A stretch of 64,000 nucleotides of DNA from Lethocerus indicus (taxonomy: Eukaryota; Arthropoda; Insecta; Hemiptera; Belostomatidae), in contig JACDQD010000102.1 in NCBI GenBank assembly GCA_019843655.1, forward strand, positions 8,007,501 through 8,071,500, in the 5' to 3' direction. A program made the position numbers and the translations under genes. Positions within the stretch are counted from its first letter, which is position 1, and every line of letters starts with the position of its first letter. This document shows positions 29,321 through 41,600 of this stretch, piece by piece. The notes under the pieces are model-generated. The model was not told the DNA's origin. It saw nothing but the letters and a program-made list of their open reading frames with translations, and searched no databases.

Positions 29321-32300
29321 GTGAGATACACTTTTAATTAAGCATTTAATTAAATCCGAAATATTTGTGTAAGAGGGATTATTTCTTTCAGTAAAAAGAA
29401 TTTGCTCATCATAAAACATACAACTGTTTTTTATTAGGTATTTTCTTTTATTCTTTATAGAACTAAGAACACGAAGTACTAACTAAAATACTACGATATT
29501 CAGATTTTCTGATACAATGTTTATATGCAAATGTAGATCTATTAACTTCGTAGTGGGTGGAGGAGATATTAAGCGCCATGAGCATTGAACGAGTTAAAAT
29601 GGCACTTTCGCATTTGAAACGGATAAGATGAATCGTCGCTCGTTATGATAAGGTCGTATTTTTATTGCTTCCTTTCTGTTTAATGGGGCAATAACCACCG
29701 TGCAATTAAGACGTCGTTTCCGGTAGTCCCTGATTAGGGCCAGTAGGCAATCTCTCACTCTTTCGACCCGATACTCCGTAATATACGTTCTGCTGCAGCG
29801 TCAATCGTAATTTTTTTAAATTGCAGTTGCCACACTTTATTTTCGAATTATTATTATACAATCTAATGTTATTTTATGATAAGAGTGTGCAATGCGTAGT
29901 TCCCATTTTCTATTCTGCCCAATTGAGTAATGATTCTTGTAAACACGGCCAGTTCGTCCTATTTCATCATCTCCGATTTTAGAAAATTTGACCATTTTTT
30001 AAGTGTTATCTGATACGTACGGCCGGGCGTCGATAAACATTATGTCGCTTGTTCGGATTTAACAGTATTGATATTTCGTTACCAACCGGTTTTAATAAAT
30101 ATGTCAAGTATTGGGGTGGTGTTGGTTTCCAATTGGGGGCGACAAAGCTTGGCTGGCTGTTGGGCTCGGGCTGAACGCTAAATGGCTGCGACGGTTTAAT
30201 CAGGCAAATTGAATGCTACCTGCCCGGACCCTCTCGCACGCGAAACGTGCTAACGGCATTAATTTTAACCTAATTGTTATTGGCTTAGCCGGCCCCAGCT
30301 CTTTCTCGGCAGCGCCCCTTCTCTTTCCACGGTGTGTCGCCCTCTGGCTCGGTACACTGTTCGTTTTAATGAACAGCCGATAGTGGAGCCCCGCGTTAAC
30401 TGCCCGACCCACCGTTCCTTCCCATTTGTAGAAATGGTTCGGTTTGTTTATTTTTTGTCTAATTGGGCATCTAAAGGGCATTTAACGGTGGAATGTTTTC
30501 CAGATTTGCCAACGATTCTTGTTCATGACCTAAGCGCAAACATTTAATTGCGTCGTTCAAAATTATGTTATTCCTCACGCGTTGTCATGGTGTTTCTTCT
30601 CTCTTTCAGTGTGGAGGCTGAGTCTTGTTTTTGCCTTGTTGACTACCTCGTTACCTAAATATACAATGGGTAGAAAAATGTATGCTTTAGCGGCTTCTAG
30701 AATATCACTTATGCAATTTTCATTCTCTATTATGTCCTAGAAAGGTTTCTGTAAAAGTTATAATATAAATTTTATAAAATTATATTTCAATTTTATTATT
30801 ATATGAATTAATTATTTCACTATGATTATATAATAGGAAAAATAGTAATTAAACAAGATTTATACACATAACTAGAGTCTGACTATGTTATTTGAAAGGA
30901 CATTGTACATTCTTGCGAGGGCTTAGTAACGGTGAGGTGGATTAAGAATGAATAGGACGAAAGAGCAGTGGCTGACAGTTTGAGATATACATAATTAGGT
31001 CTATACACAGGGCGCATGGCTGAAATCAAAGAGCGGTGAGAGAGAGAGAGAATGAACTGTCCATTGTGACGACGTTTAAACACAAGGCTCTGCAATCTAA
31101 AATAACATAAGCACGTGTATATATAATTGTGAAATTCCGTTATGAGATGGATAGTTATAAATGAAAAGCACAACGCAATAAGGATACGGGCTATATATTT
31201 TAATATCGAACAAGATTCTCTTCAAAAGCGAATGGAGTGTTTTCAGGATTATACTTCCATCTTGCGCATAAATAATTTATTTATTTATTATAACGGAGTG
31301 ACCGATATAACGAACATAACGCTGATTTTCGGCAACTCACAGAGATCTTAGCGAGACAGATGTTTGAAAATTCAATCCGAATTAATCGCAGTTGTACAAC
31401 TTTTAAATGCAAATTGTGTGCAATCAAAAGAAAAAAAAATTAAAATCTGCGATATCCAAATCGGATGTTGTGAAGAAAACCTGGAAAATGTTGCGGGAGC
31501 GGCGGTACTGGGGTGGGAATTATACCGGCCGAGACAATAGCTAGACAAGGCCCCACGCATGTAAATCCCCCACTGCTACCTCGGGGAGGGATTAGGAGCT
31601 GAGGAACGATCGGCGGGGAAAACGATGGGGGAAACGCTGAGAGAGAGAGAGAGAGAGAGATCTATAGCGCGTGTCCTTAGCCGCCTAAGTCGGCCCGACT
31701 GACTGGGATATTTGCAATCGGACCCAGTTTCCATTCAAATCTCAGAAACTGCGCACTCCGAACGAGAAGCTACAGAGTCATATTGAAATTTACCAGATAT
31801 AATACTATATCCAGAAACGTTCGTATAATCTTGAATTACTTAAATGAAGTCTTCCTGTAAATCTGAAAGATAACAATAATGCGGGTCGGGAAAAATAACA
31901 GCGGTTACAAATTATTGTTTAAATATAAAAAGCTGTAGTTTCAAGACGTTCAATACCGAGCATTTTAACGAACTCACTCTCCGTAACAAATTTCATATTT
32001 TACTGGTTGTTATTCTGAAAGAACTCCCATTATTTATTCCTGCCCTCGCTCGATTCCTCGTCAGCCAATTCGCTTCAATTTAAATAAAAACATTGCGGAA
32101 TTAATTTTATTTGACTTTCGTAGAAATACTGTCCATTTCAGTGGATTAATTTAGCCAGTCTGAGAATAATACTGCGATTATTGTAGTTCCTTATTGTTTC
32201 ATTCTGTTTTACGAAACTTATAGTACTGAAATCCTAATATACAAATAGAATGAAAAGAATGAGCTTGCATATGAGAGATTTATTTAAATATTCGGGTAAC

Positions 32301-32581
32301 AACTATTTACCCAGTTTTCTTCCTTTTTGTATTTTTATAATGCCAGACTTCATAATTACGACTCTTCTCCCACATCGCCTTGAATTCTTTAATCTGACGT
32401 CGCTTTCCACTTATTAAGCCCCATTGTTTCAGCGCTGAGCTTTTGTACTTTAAACGGGGTTATTATTTCAAAGTTCGCCTTTATTTTTTATTTTGTTTTT
32501 TTGGAACCTGTTCAGAGTGACTTTTCTCGTGCCTTTTGTTCGCCCCCAGATCGAGCGACAAAGAGGGCACGTTTGAATTCG

Positions 32582-32629
<48 letters not shown>

Positions 32630-35600
32630 ATCAGTGCATTTTTGAGTTGTTGCTTAATCGCGCCGCACGGAGAAAAGTTTTGTTTTGGCGCTTTTGGGTC
32701 AAAAAGATCTCAAAACGTTTTTTCAGCGGTATTTTTAGCAGCCAGAAACATGCCACTATTCTCCCCTTTGTAATCACAGCCAGATAATCAAGCTTATTTA
32801 AACTTATAGAAAAATCGCGCTCTACACTTTTCTGTTCTCCCGTATTGTATCGTTTGATAAACAACTAACAGTTAATTAAAACAGTTTCATGAAACTAACC
32901 AACTGCCATTCACTGAAGCATTATCGTAGGTAGATTATCATAGAAGTATTATAAAATATTTATTTACTGTTAGAATCAACGGACTGTAGAGGTCAGCGAA
33001 GCTGTTAAATGTGTACCATTCTTGACATCCATTATTGGAATAAACTCCTACCTTCCTATTTATTATACCATTTATAATACCCGCAATACCCCCAAATACC
33101 TTTCGTTTTACTTTATCCCATACATTCTGTTTACGGAGTTTCATTAGTGAGTGAATGAATTTTTTCCTTCAAATGTACCCGTAATTGACCCCGGTCCATT
33201 AATCAGTGACTAGTTATATTTATACTAGATTTCTGAACTTGAAGTTAATGTTTTTCTTAAATTACCATTATGTCCACATTAAATTACCAAATAAACTTGA
33301 GACTTTCAACAGTTTCGCCAGTTTGGAGTAACTCTGACAAACTCGGGCGCTAACAATTTAATCCGGTAACGGGCTTAAAAACAGCCAAGTCCGTGTTTAC
33401 AGCTTTATAATTCGCGACGACATTTTGCACTAAGCCTTGTCAGGGCGAGAGAATACCATGAGGGCAAGTTGTCCCAGGTAGCTCTTTATAGCCGACCAAT
33501 TTCCCAAGTTTACGCCCTTCCCCACTGGGCTTCCCTCCGCTCCTTCGCTAAAAGCTGAGTCCCCTTAAAAGTTGTGTCCTCGCCTAGTCCTCCCTCTTAT
33601 TAGTTCATTAAAACCCCCACCCTCAACAGGCAGCCACTCTCTTCTTGGGGAGCTGGACCCCCGGGGGTTTCTCCTTATTTTCCCCCATTTACTTCTCGGC
33701 CCCTTTATCCCCCCTCCTCGTCTGTCCTAGATCTAAAAGTTTTATTTGCCGGCGTGTGAAATTAGCCTGTCAATAAGTCGATTCACTGGCCTATTGAGAG
33801 CCGGGATTCGCACCGTGTGAGATATTTGCTCGAATTAAATTAATTAATTAAGCGTGTGGCGAAGCTTATACCGCCGAGCGTTTTTGCTTAACGAACCGCG
33901 TTAACACGAGTCATTCGAACGAACGGATTTCGCGAATTATGAAATGTCGACTGATCAACAGTGTATATGAGAGGGACCGTTTTGAACGTTTGAACTTTTG
34001 ATAAAAGAACAGAACTCAACAATCGAAAGCGGGATATGTTTTTGTAATAATCATTTTTACGAAATTCGTATACTATATATGCCTTCTTGAAGTTCACTCT
34101 CAACCGCAGGCAAAATTTGTGGACATCCACTATTGTTATATTATAAAAGTTACCAAAAAATACGAAAATACCATAATACTCGAATGAAAATATATGAATT
34201 ATAATAAAATAATAATAGAATAGTTTAGAATACCTGTTTTGTGGTCTGCGGGGGGTGGATTACCGTACCGTAGTTGTGTTTCTGTCTCCCCTCGCTGGTT
34301 TGGTCTTTTGCTAGACCGGTCACAGTACAAGTGACAGTGACAGTGTGCAGTGAGGACGCCAGAAAGACATCCAAAGTGCCAATAGTGACTAACACCGCTA
34401 CTGAAGACGGCGAGCAGCCGAAACCGGTCATAGACCGGAGACGAAAACACAAGAAATCTACAATAATTTTGTTACTCCCGACAGAATTTTAAATCTTTCT
34501 GATCTCCTGTTGGGTTATCAATTTATATAAACTATGAGTAAAAATCAGGGCAATAGTGTTGGCATGACTAGTGGAATCAAAACGAAAACACTACAAGTTG
34601 TGTGTGTGGTGGGGGGGGTGTTGCGACTGTGCTCTTTTTAAATGGGCTTTTACTCCGCTGTCGATGGGTTATGGTTGGATGGAGTGGTCCCTTGATTTTC
34701 TGCAAGCGATTTTCCAGGTCGCGCGTTTAGAGGCCCGGGCACCCCGCTAACACCGCCCGAGCACCCCTACAGCGCCACTGTACTGCTTCCCCCCCCACCA
34801 CCCTGTCACCAGCCCTCCCTATACAGCTTCCGCGAATACACGCCTTACATGTTATTTATTTATATCGACGCTCTGGATATAAAACGGTTTTCGGGACGAC
34901 GACCACGGCGCACAACTCGAATCTTACCCTATAATACATTTCCGAGTAAATCACAATAGCACATACTGAATTATCATTCGTCCAGTACAATATATTCCAC
35001 TTATATAGCATTTATATACGTTAAATAACAAGGTGATTTAAATAACAAGGGGGAACATATTGTGGAATATATGCTGACCTGGATGAGGCTATGTACGATT
35101 AGTTTGTACTTTACGAATTTTGAGAACGATTTTTGAATATTTCCTATAATTTACTTGCAGTAGTAAGACAAAGCTAAATTAAGCAAGCGTCGCAATTATT
35201 ACACAGTTAAAATCATTTTTAAAAATCTAGTAACTTAATTTTAAGAACTTGATTTCCGCAGTTTTTATGGTATTTGGGCGATGATAATTCATTATTAGAT
35301 CAAATTATTCGTTGTATCTTTTTGCCTTGACCTCATAATTAATTTATTGTGGTAGCTTCGTGATGTTTCTGTCTCCTCTCGCTGGTTTGGCCTTTTGCTA
35401 GACCGGTCACAAAACATCCAAAGTGCTAACAGTGACTAACACCGCTACTGAAGATGGCGAGCAGCCGAAACCGGTCTAGCAAAAGACCAAACCGGCGAGA
35501 GGAGACAGAAACATCGCGAACCTACAGTATTACAACCCCTCGCAGACCACAAAACAGGTATATTAAACTATATTATTGTTGTTACATACAGTATAAGTGA

Positions 35601-38600
35601 TAATTTGGTATTTCGATTAGTTGAACAAGCGACAGCGGTATCTTAGCCTAGGTATTCTCGGGCGCCTACAATAATTGTAGAAATGATTGTTACTGGGAAA
35701 CCGCGTACGGAGGTATAATATGCAAAAAAATGGCTTAGTCGGGCGGTTTTTCCATAAATTTGGAGGTGTGTTATGTGTGCGATGCCCAGTTGAGCGTTGA
35801 CCGGCCAGATAGGATGACCCTCCTCCTCCTCCCACTCCTTTATCCCCCCGCCCAACCTTTGCCCGACTTTCAAAAGCGTTATCGCACCAATTCCGCCCGG
35901 GGCCTTCCCCTTTTTATTTTCCCGGCTGCTCAAAACACGACCGGTTAAGCCCCCGGGATTTACTTTGTTCAACTCGCGGGGTCGGCAAAAAAAAAGAAAA
36001 GAAAGAATAAATATCGCCCTTTTCATAAAAACGGTCTATTAAAATTAAAACTTCGATTCAAATTGAAAATTTCCCGCTACAACGTTATCGGTAAGGATGA
36101 TTAAACATTATTGAGGTCTTGCAATTTTGAGATATCCACTCCTCACTTTACTACTCACTATTCAAACCCGGATTGGCTGTGGGCGACGCTTCGCTCTCAT
36201 TTGCGATTCATTGACTCAATACCTTTGAATTTGTGCGGCGATTTCCCCCGTTACTGTCTTGAAGGTTTCGGGGGTGGAAACACCCTTGATCCGTACCACA
36301 AAACGGAATTGGTTTGGGGTGAAGACACCCGTCCTGCGTAGTTTTGAGTCCGCAGGCCGGAAGAGGGTAATATTGGGGATAACACGGTATGATTTTTATC
36401 ACACTATTAGGTCTTCCGGTAGGAAGTTTACTCGCAACAAATCCCTCCTCCCGGCCGACCTTCGTCGTATTTTTGTCTCGTTTTCGAGTAAAAGTATTAC
36501 TTCTGATAAGACCCACTCGAAAAGGCCATTGATTTGGAATTGGGAAACTGATCCAACTTGAAATTCCGTCACTTCCTATCGAAACCTTGTTAAATAAAGG
36601 CGGGAAACTTCCCTTCGAGAGAGTTCGGATTTAATTATGTTTAATGAAATCCCGGGACCGGCGTTGACATCCTCTTTTAGTCCGAGAGTTTGTCTTCAAA
36701 TTGTCGACGGTAAAACCTTGGCAAACCACCCCAGTGCATATTTTTTCCGAGAGTTTCCCCCTCATTTCCCGGCACCCCATCGTTTTCCCCCCTTTCGACA
36801 ATTGCTGTTTACCTTTGCTCTTAGAACGAATATTTTCCAGGACGTTTATATATATATAACCTCCTCCCCAATACTTGTTCTTCATTGCTATTTACAGGCG
36901 CCTCTTATTCCCTAAAAAAATGGAATATAATTATTCAAATGAATTCTGTTTCCTCTTATTCCCAGGAAAGGAATCCCGCCCCTTGATTCTTGACATTTCT
37001 TTTAAAAATGTTTTCCACCTGAATTCCACATGAATCTTTGATGATTCGATGCAGTCAACTCTTTTATTAATGCGAATCATTGTTCCTCTTTGTTTAACGA
37101 ACATTCTATTCCATCAGAAGGTCTTTTTCGTTACAGTCGTCGGAGATTACTTGTTGTTTCTTTAACAATCTCTGAAAACTTATTTAATATTTAGATTTAG
37201 TATTTAGGCCTAAAAAGTGTTCCATAAAATGTATTTCAAAAACTTTTTTTTTGTCAGGCGGCTCGGCTCTTGGGACTCGGTGCGGACAGGATTGTTCTAC
37301 TAGACAACAAAACTAAGATATTAGCGAAATCGCAAAACACCGCAGATTTACTTCAGGTAATATAAAATCGATTAACAGTTAATAATATATTCACCGACAT
37401 TAGCCCAAGATGTGTAGTTTATTTTCGCATATGAACTCTCGTTCCAATTTGACTAACATTTAAAAACTTCAACATTGAATGATCCGGCACTATTTCTTTA
37501 GAATTAGACACTGGTTTTTTTTCAAAGATTTTAATCCAGATTTCATAACCATGTTTGAAATTACCTATTAAGAGAAATTCAATAGAGAGTTGAATACTTA
37601 CAGCGCAAATACAAGATGAAGGCAGTTGAATTGGAGAACTCATCGCGTTAATATTAATCAGACACACCCATTATTGAAAAGCAACAGTTTAAATTAAAAT
37701 ATCGTGGTTATATATATTTTTTTCATTACTCCGCTGTACGACTTCTTCAAAGTGAAAAAAAGGTTAACGAGTGAAATACCATACCGCAAGTGCATTGATT
37801 TCCCTCTGAGAACAGTCAAAGTTCAAAAGGTGACTCCGGGTCACCGGTGTAACCGATAATTAAACCGGCGCGTTCTGACCAATGATACAAACATCGCGGT
37901 CAGTTGAATTTATCGTTTTTTCTTTGAAAATAGTTACTATAAAATTTCTGATACGCTTGTTTGTTTTAAATTCTCGATTAAATTTGAAATTTATTTGTAT
38001 ACCAGCTGAAGTACCCGGACTTGCACGGGGGGTTCACATCAATAAGAAAGCAGAACTGTAATTAAAGATATGCTTGTTACAGTACTTGAGGGTACACTAC
38101 ATTCATAGTTCTACCTTTCTCTGCATATAAAAAAATGTAGGATATAAGTACCGATGGCATCACTATTATGATCATTACCTTTGCAATCATATTTTTCTAT
38201 TTATTGTTTGTATCTCAATGCATACATAGTTTGTAATCTTGAATGGAATGACAAAATAGTCCTAAATATGTCTGAGAAAGAGACCTAACCCGCCTAATTA
38301 CAAAGGAATGATCAAAATAAAAAGCACAACCCGTCGGACGCCGTAAACAAGGGTACGAGTTATGAAAAAAAACCCGCCTAATTTGGTAATAATAAAAAGC
38401 ACAACTCGTCGGACGCCTTTATAGAGGTACGCGATGTGAAAAAAAAATAACCCGCCTAATTACAAAGGAACGATCAAAATAAAAAGCACAACCCGTCGGA
38501 CGCCGTAATAATGGTACGCCCAAGTTGACGACATCGATTCGTCCGTATATATCGATATATCGAATACACCCGATAACCTCGGGGGGCCCTACAGTAAATT

Positions 38601-41600
38601 TTAACCGGAAATGGAATTAAATATGATCGATTGTTTCAACTTATTTGTTGAAAGGGTGAGGCATTTGATTCACACCAGTTGGTGCTACACTCTAGCGGCT
38701 ACAAGTCTCATTAGAAACGCAGTAATCCCTGTTATTTCTTGCTGAATCCTTTTGTCCCTTGCTGGAATAAATCACACGAGAAGAATATTCTTTCTCGTAA
38801 AGAACAGCGGCGAATGACAATCGATTATGAGATCTGTAATCGGAGTATAATGTTGACACTGTCCGTTGTAATGTTGTATGTGATCAGTGGAGAATTTGCG
38901 GTGGGCGATCACATGACAGGGTGCAACTGGAGTTCAGGGCTACTAGGTGGTCGCTGGTGGTCACCCCTGTGGCAGCCATGCGTCACCTTGGTCTCGCTCT
39001 CTGGACGATTCTTCAGGAACTCGACTCACACTTCCTGGACGAATACGCTCTTCTCAAGCCTCTACAACAGGGTATGTTACAATTGCACTGTTCCATTCGG
39101 GCTCTAAACACTGTCCGGCACGCCTATAGTATAGTCTCTATAGGACTATATGGGAATTCATCTCTACCTTTAGCTTTAGGCGAACAATAACCCATTTGTT
39201 GTCCGAATCTAATCGATAAGTGTACATTTAACATTCTACGCGATATTGCGAGTGGTCGCTTATGAGGAAATAGGGAAGACACGAGCTCTCATTGCGGACT
39301 TTAAACAAGATTTTGCAATTATCACCTCTCCTTAATATCCAGTTCGCTTATAACGAATAACATTGCTATTAAACTACAGCGAAATAGTTACTATTATATT
39401 TAACGAATACTACTTCTTTACTCTGACTTAAACTCCTAGCTGATTGGAGAAATTGAAAATGACCACTGAACAAAAAACAGAACGAGTGTTTTCGAAATTA
39501 AGAATTTCGGACGAACTAATATCATCATATTTATGCACTTGTTGTTCTTCCCTTTGGTTAGAACCTATCATTATTGCACTCGCTGGATCGAATTTCAAGT
39601 AAAATTAAATAAAGATAGACCTGTAGCCTCCCAAATATCCTGTTCAGTTTTCAATTAGGATTGCGCTCATATATTTCTGATAATCTTTACCGGGGGCCAT
39701 CAAACGTTTTTATTTAGGATTTAGGAATTTCAAAACATCAGAAGACGGATTTTGTTAATCTGACAGTTAATGAAGTGTTCGAGATATGTATAGAATTTAA
39801 CCCTTTCGCTACGGGCGGAGAAACAAAGCCGCTTGAATGTTTTCTGACGAAAAAATTTTTCTCCAAAGGATATTTATAAATAAGGAGTATTCCAGGATAA
39901 CGACGCAAAACAAAATACTATCAGTGCGTGTCCGGAGTCAGATACTTATCCAAAACGCCGCAATAACTCAGTGGCATCTCACGGAAGGCCACTATACTGG
40001 CCCGTAGTACGTCAGTGGCATCTTGTGGAGAGCCACTATAGTGGCCCGTAGTACCTCAGTGGCGTCTTGTGGAGAGCCACTATAGTGGCCCGTAGTACCT
40101 CAGTGGCATCTCACGGAAGGCCACTATAGTGGCTCGTAGTAGCGAAAGGGTTAATATTGTCAAGAATCCCGCTATTCTCGGATTTAAATGTAGCGACGAA
40201 CAATTTGTAAAAATGTAGTTCGTTGCATAACGCCGGCAGGGGCGTGATTTGGTGGCCGCCGAAATCGAAAATGATTACGTTCCTCGGACAATCCGAGTGT
40301 TCTAAAAGAGAGTGCTCTCGTGTGGAAGTGGGATATTTGTATAGGAGGGACGTGTTTTAGGGAGTGAAAATAAGGTTAAAGTAGTGGTGGTGGTTGGAAG
40401 GTTGGGGGGATGGGTGGGGGCGAGATCCGGAGGTAGAGAGCTGTAGTGTGTATTACAGATCTGGTGAAGCGAGTGGGTGGTGGACTTCAGGTGGGGGTTC
40501 ATTCGGCCGAGCTGGAGGATCTTCAGCGGGTGCTGCACTTCCCGGAGGAGGTTGCGCTGAGGCTGGCCGCCACGGAGGACGTCCTCTTCCACCAGGTGGC
40601 GCCCATCGACTACCTGCGGCAGGTGACTCTGGAGCTGGGCGGGCCGGCGCCTTCCCACGGGCCCCCGCCCTCACAGCCCCAGACCCAGCCCCAGCCCCAG
40701 CCCCAGCCCCATCCCCATCACCACTTGCCGCACGGCTCCGCCGGCCTGCCCGGCGCCCCGCCCCCGCCGCCGCCTCCGACGTCCGCTATCAATGACCCCA
40801 ACAAGGCCTCCGTCAGGTCGCTCATCAAGAGATTTAACGAGGTAAGCCTACCCCTCTAGCACCGATCTACACTCTTCAACCTGAATTAGAAATAAGCGGT
40901 GTTTTCTTTCCGTCTATAGGTTTGTAATGGGAATCCTGTAAGATTGAAATCAATTTTTTACGCCTAATGAAGATTTTGATACACAAAATTATTAACCCGG
41001 GCGTGACTGTTCGCGCTTAGGATATAAACTCATCTTAATATACTGAAAAATACTATTAGTTCATCGGCCAAAAACATCGAAAAATATGATCTCAAATATG
41101 AAAAATAGGTATTACGAGAATAACGCTCATCCAAAAACGCCAAAATAATAAAATAAACCTTAACGCGTTCAGGCCGGCGCGGGCCACCGGTGGTACGCGG
41201 TGGAGTGTCTCATCGGACAACGCGTACCGCCGGTGGTACGCATTCGATTGTGCTATTAGACGCTGAAAATTAAAATAATGAAAATTTAACGTATTTTCAT
41301 TAAAAATATATGATAAAATGTCCTTTCGACTATATTGGCGATGATTAAGAAATATAAAACTCATTAAATATAATGTGGCGAGCTGTAATGAATATAATAT
41401 AAATTATAATATCAAACTGTAATAAATAAAGTTAATATTATTGTAACGAGATAAAGCGATATCAATTATGGATTAATTTAAGGTGTTTGTTTGGGAATTG
41501 TAGGGAGGCAAAACAAAGGCGAGTTGAGACAGAAAATCGATTTCGAGAGTGATGAAATTATAATGAACGTAAATTAATTCAAATTGTTCGGCCTGTAAAT

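Larger units (their letters stand above)
34205..35580. mobile_element. Composite foldback element with two hammerhead-bearing units
   Basis: Two related direct-orientation units lie 1.1 kb apart (about 34205-34454 and 35350-35580). Each has inverted arms around a core containing CTGAAGA...GCCGAAACCGG. The outer left arm of the first unit (about 34205-34322) is complementary to the outer right arm of the second (about 35470-35580), including CCTGTTTTGTGGTCTGCG, so the whole span can be read as one element with inverted ends of about 110 bp. No reverse transcriptase or transposase is visible between the units. The pair could be the repeats of a decayed Penelope-like element or two insertions of a non-autonomous family. 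Confidence 0.7.
29321..37257 (+). other. Intron 1 of model (7.9 kb)
   Basis: The intron runs from GTGAGA to TTTTTTTTGTCAG. It holds GA microsatellites and a composite hammerhead-bearing foldback element at 34.2-35.6 kb. No exon was recognised in the remainder, including several 70-127-codon open frames with no family signature. Confidence 0.6.
39072..40458 (+). other. Intron 3 of model (1.4 kb)
   Basis: The intron separates the FERM-like exons from the first RasGEF exon. It carries the TTAA-flanked MITE near its 3' half. Nothing else is recognised. Confidence 0.65.

Noticed and set aside
32530..32780. Open frames with a long Arg-Glu repeat
   Set aside because: The repeat is produced by the (AG)22 microsatellite read in frame.
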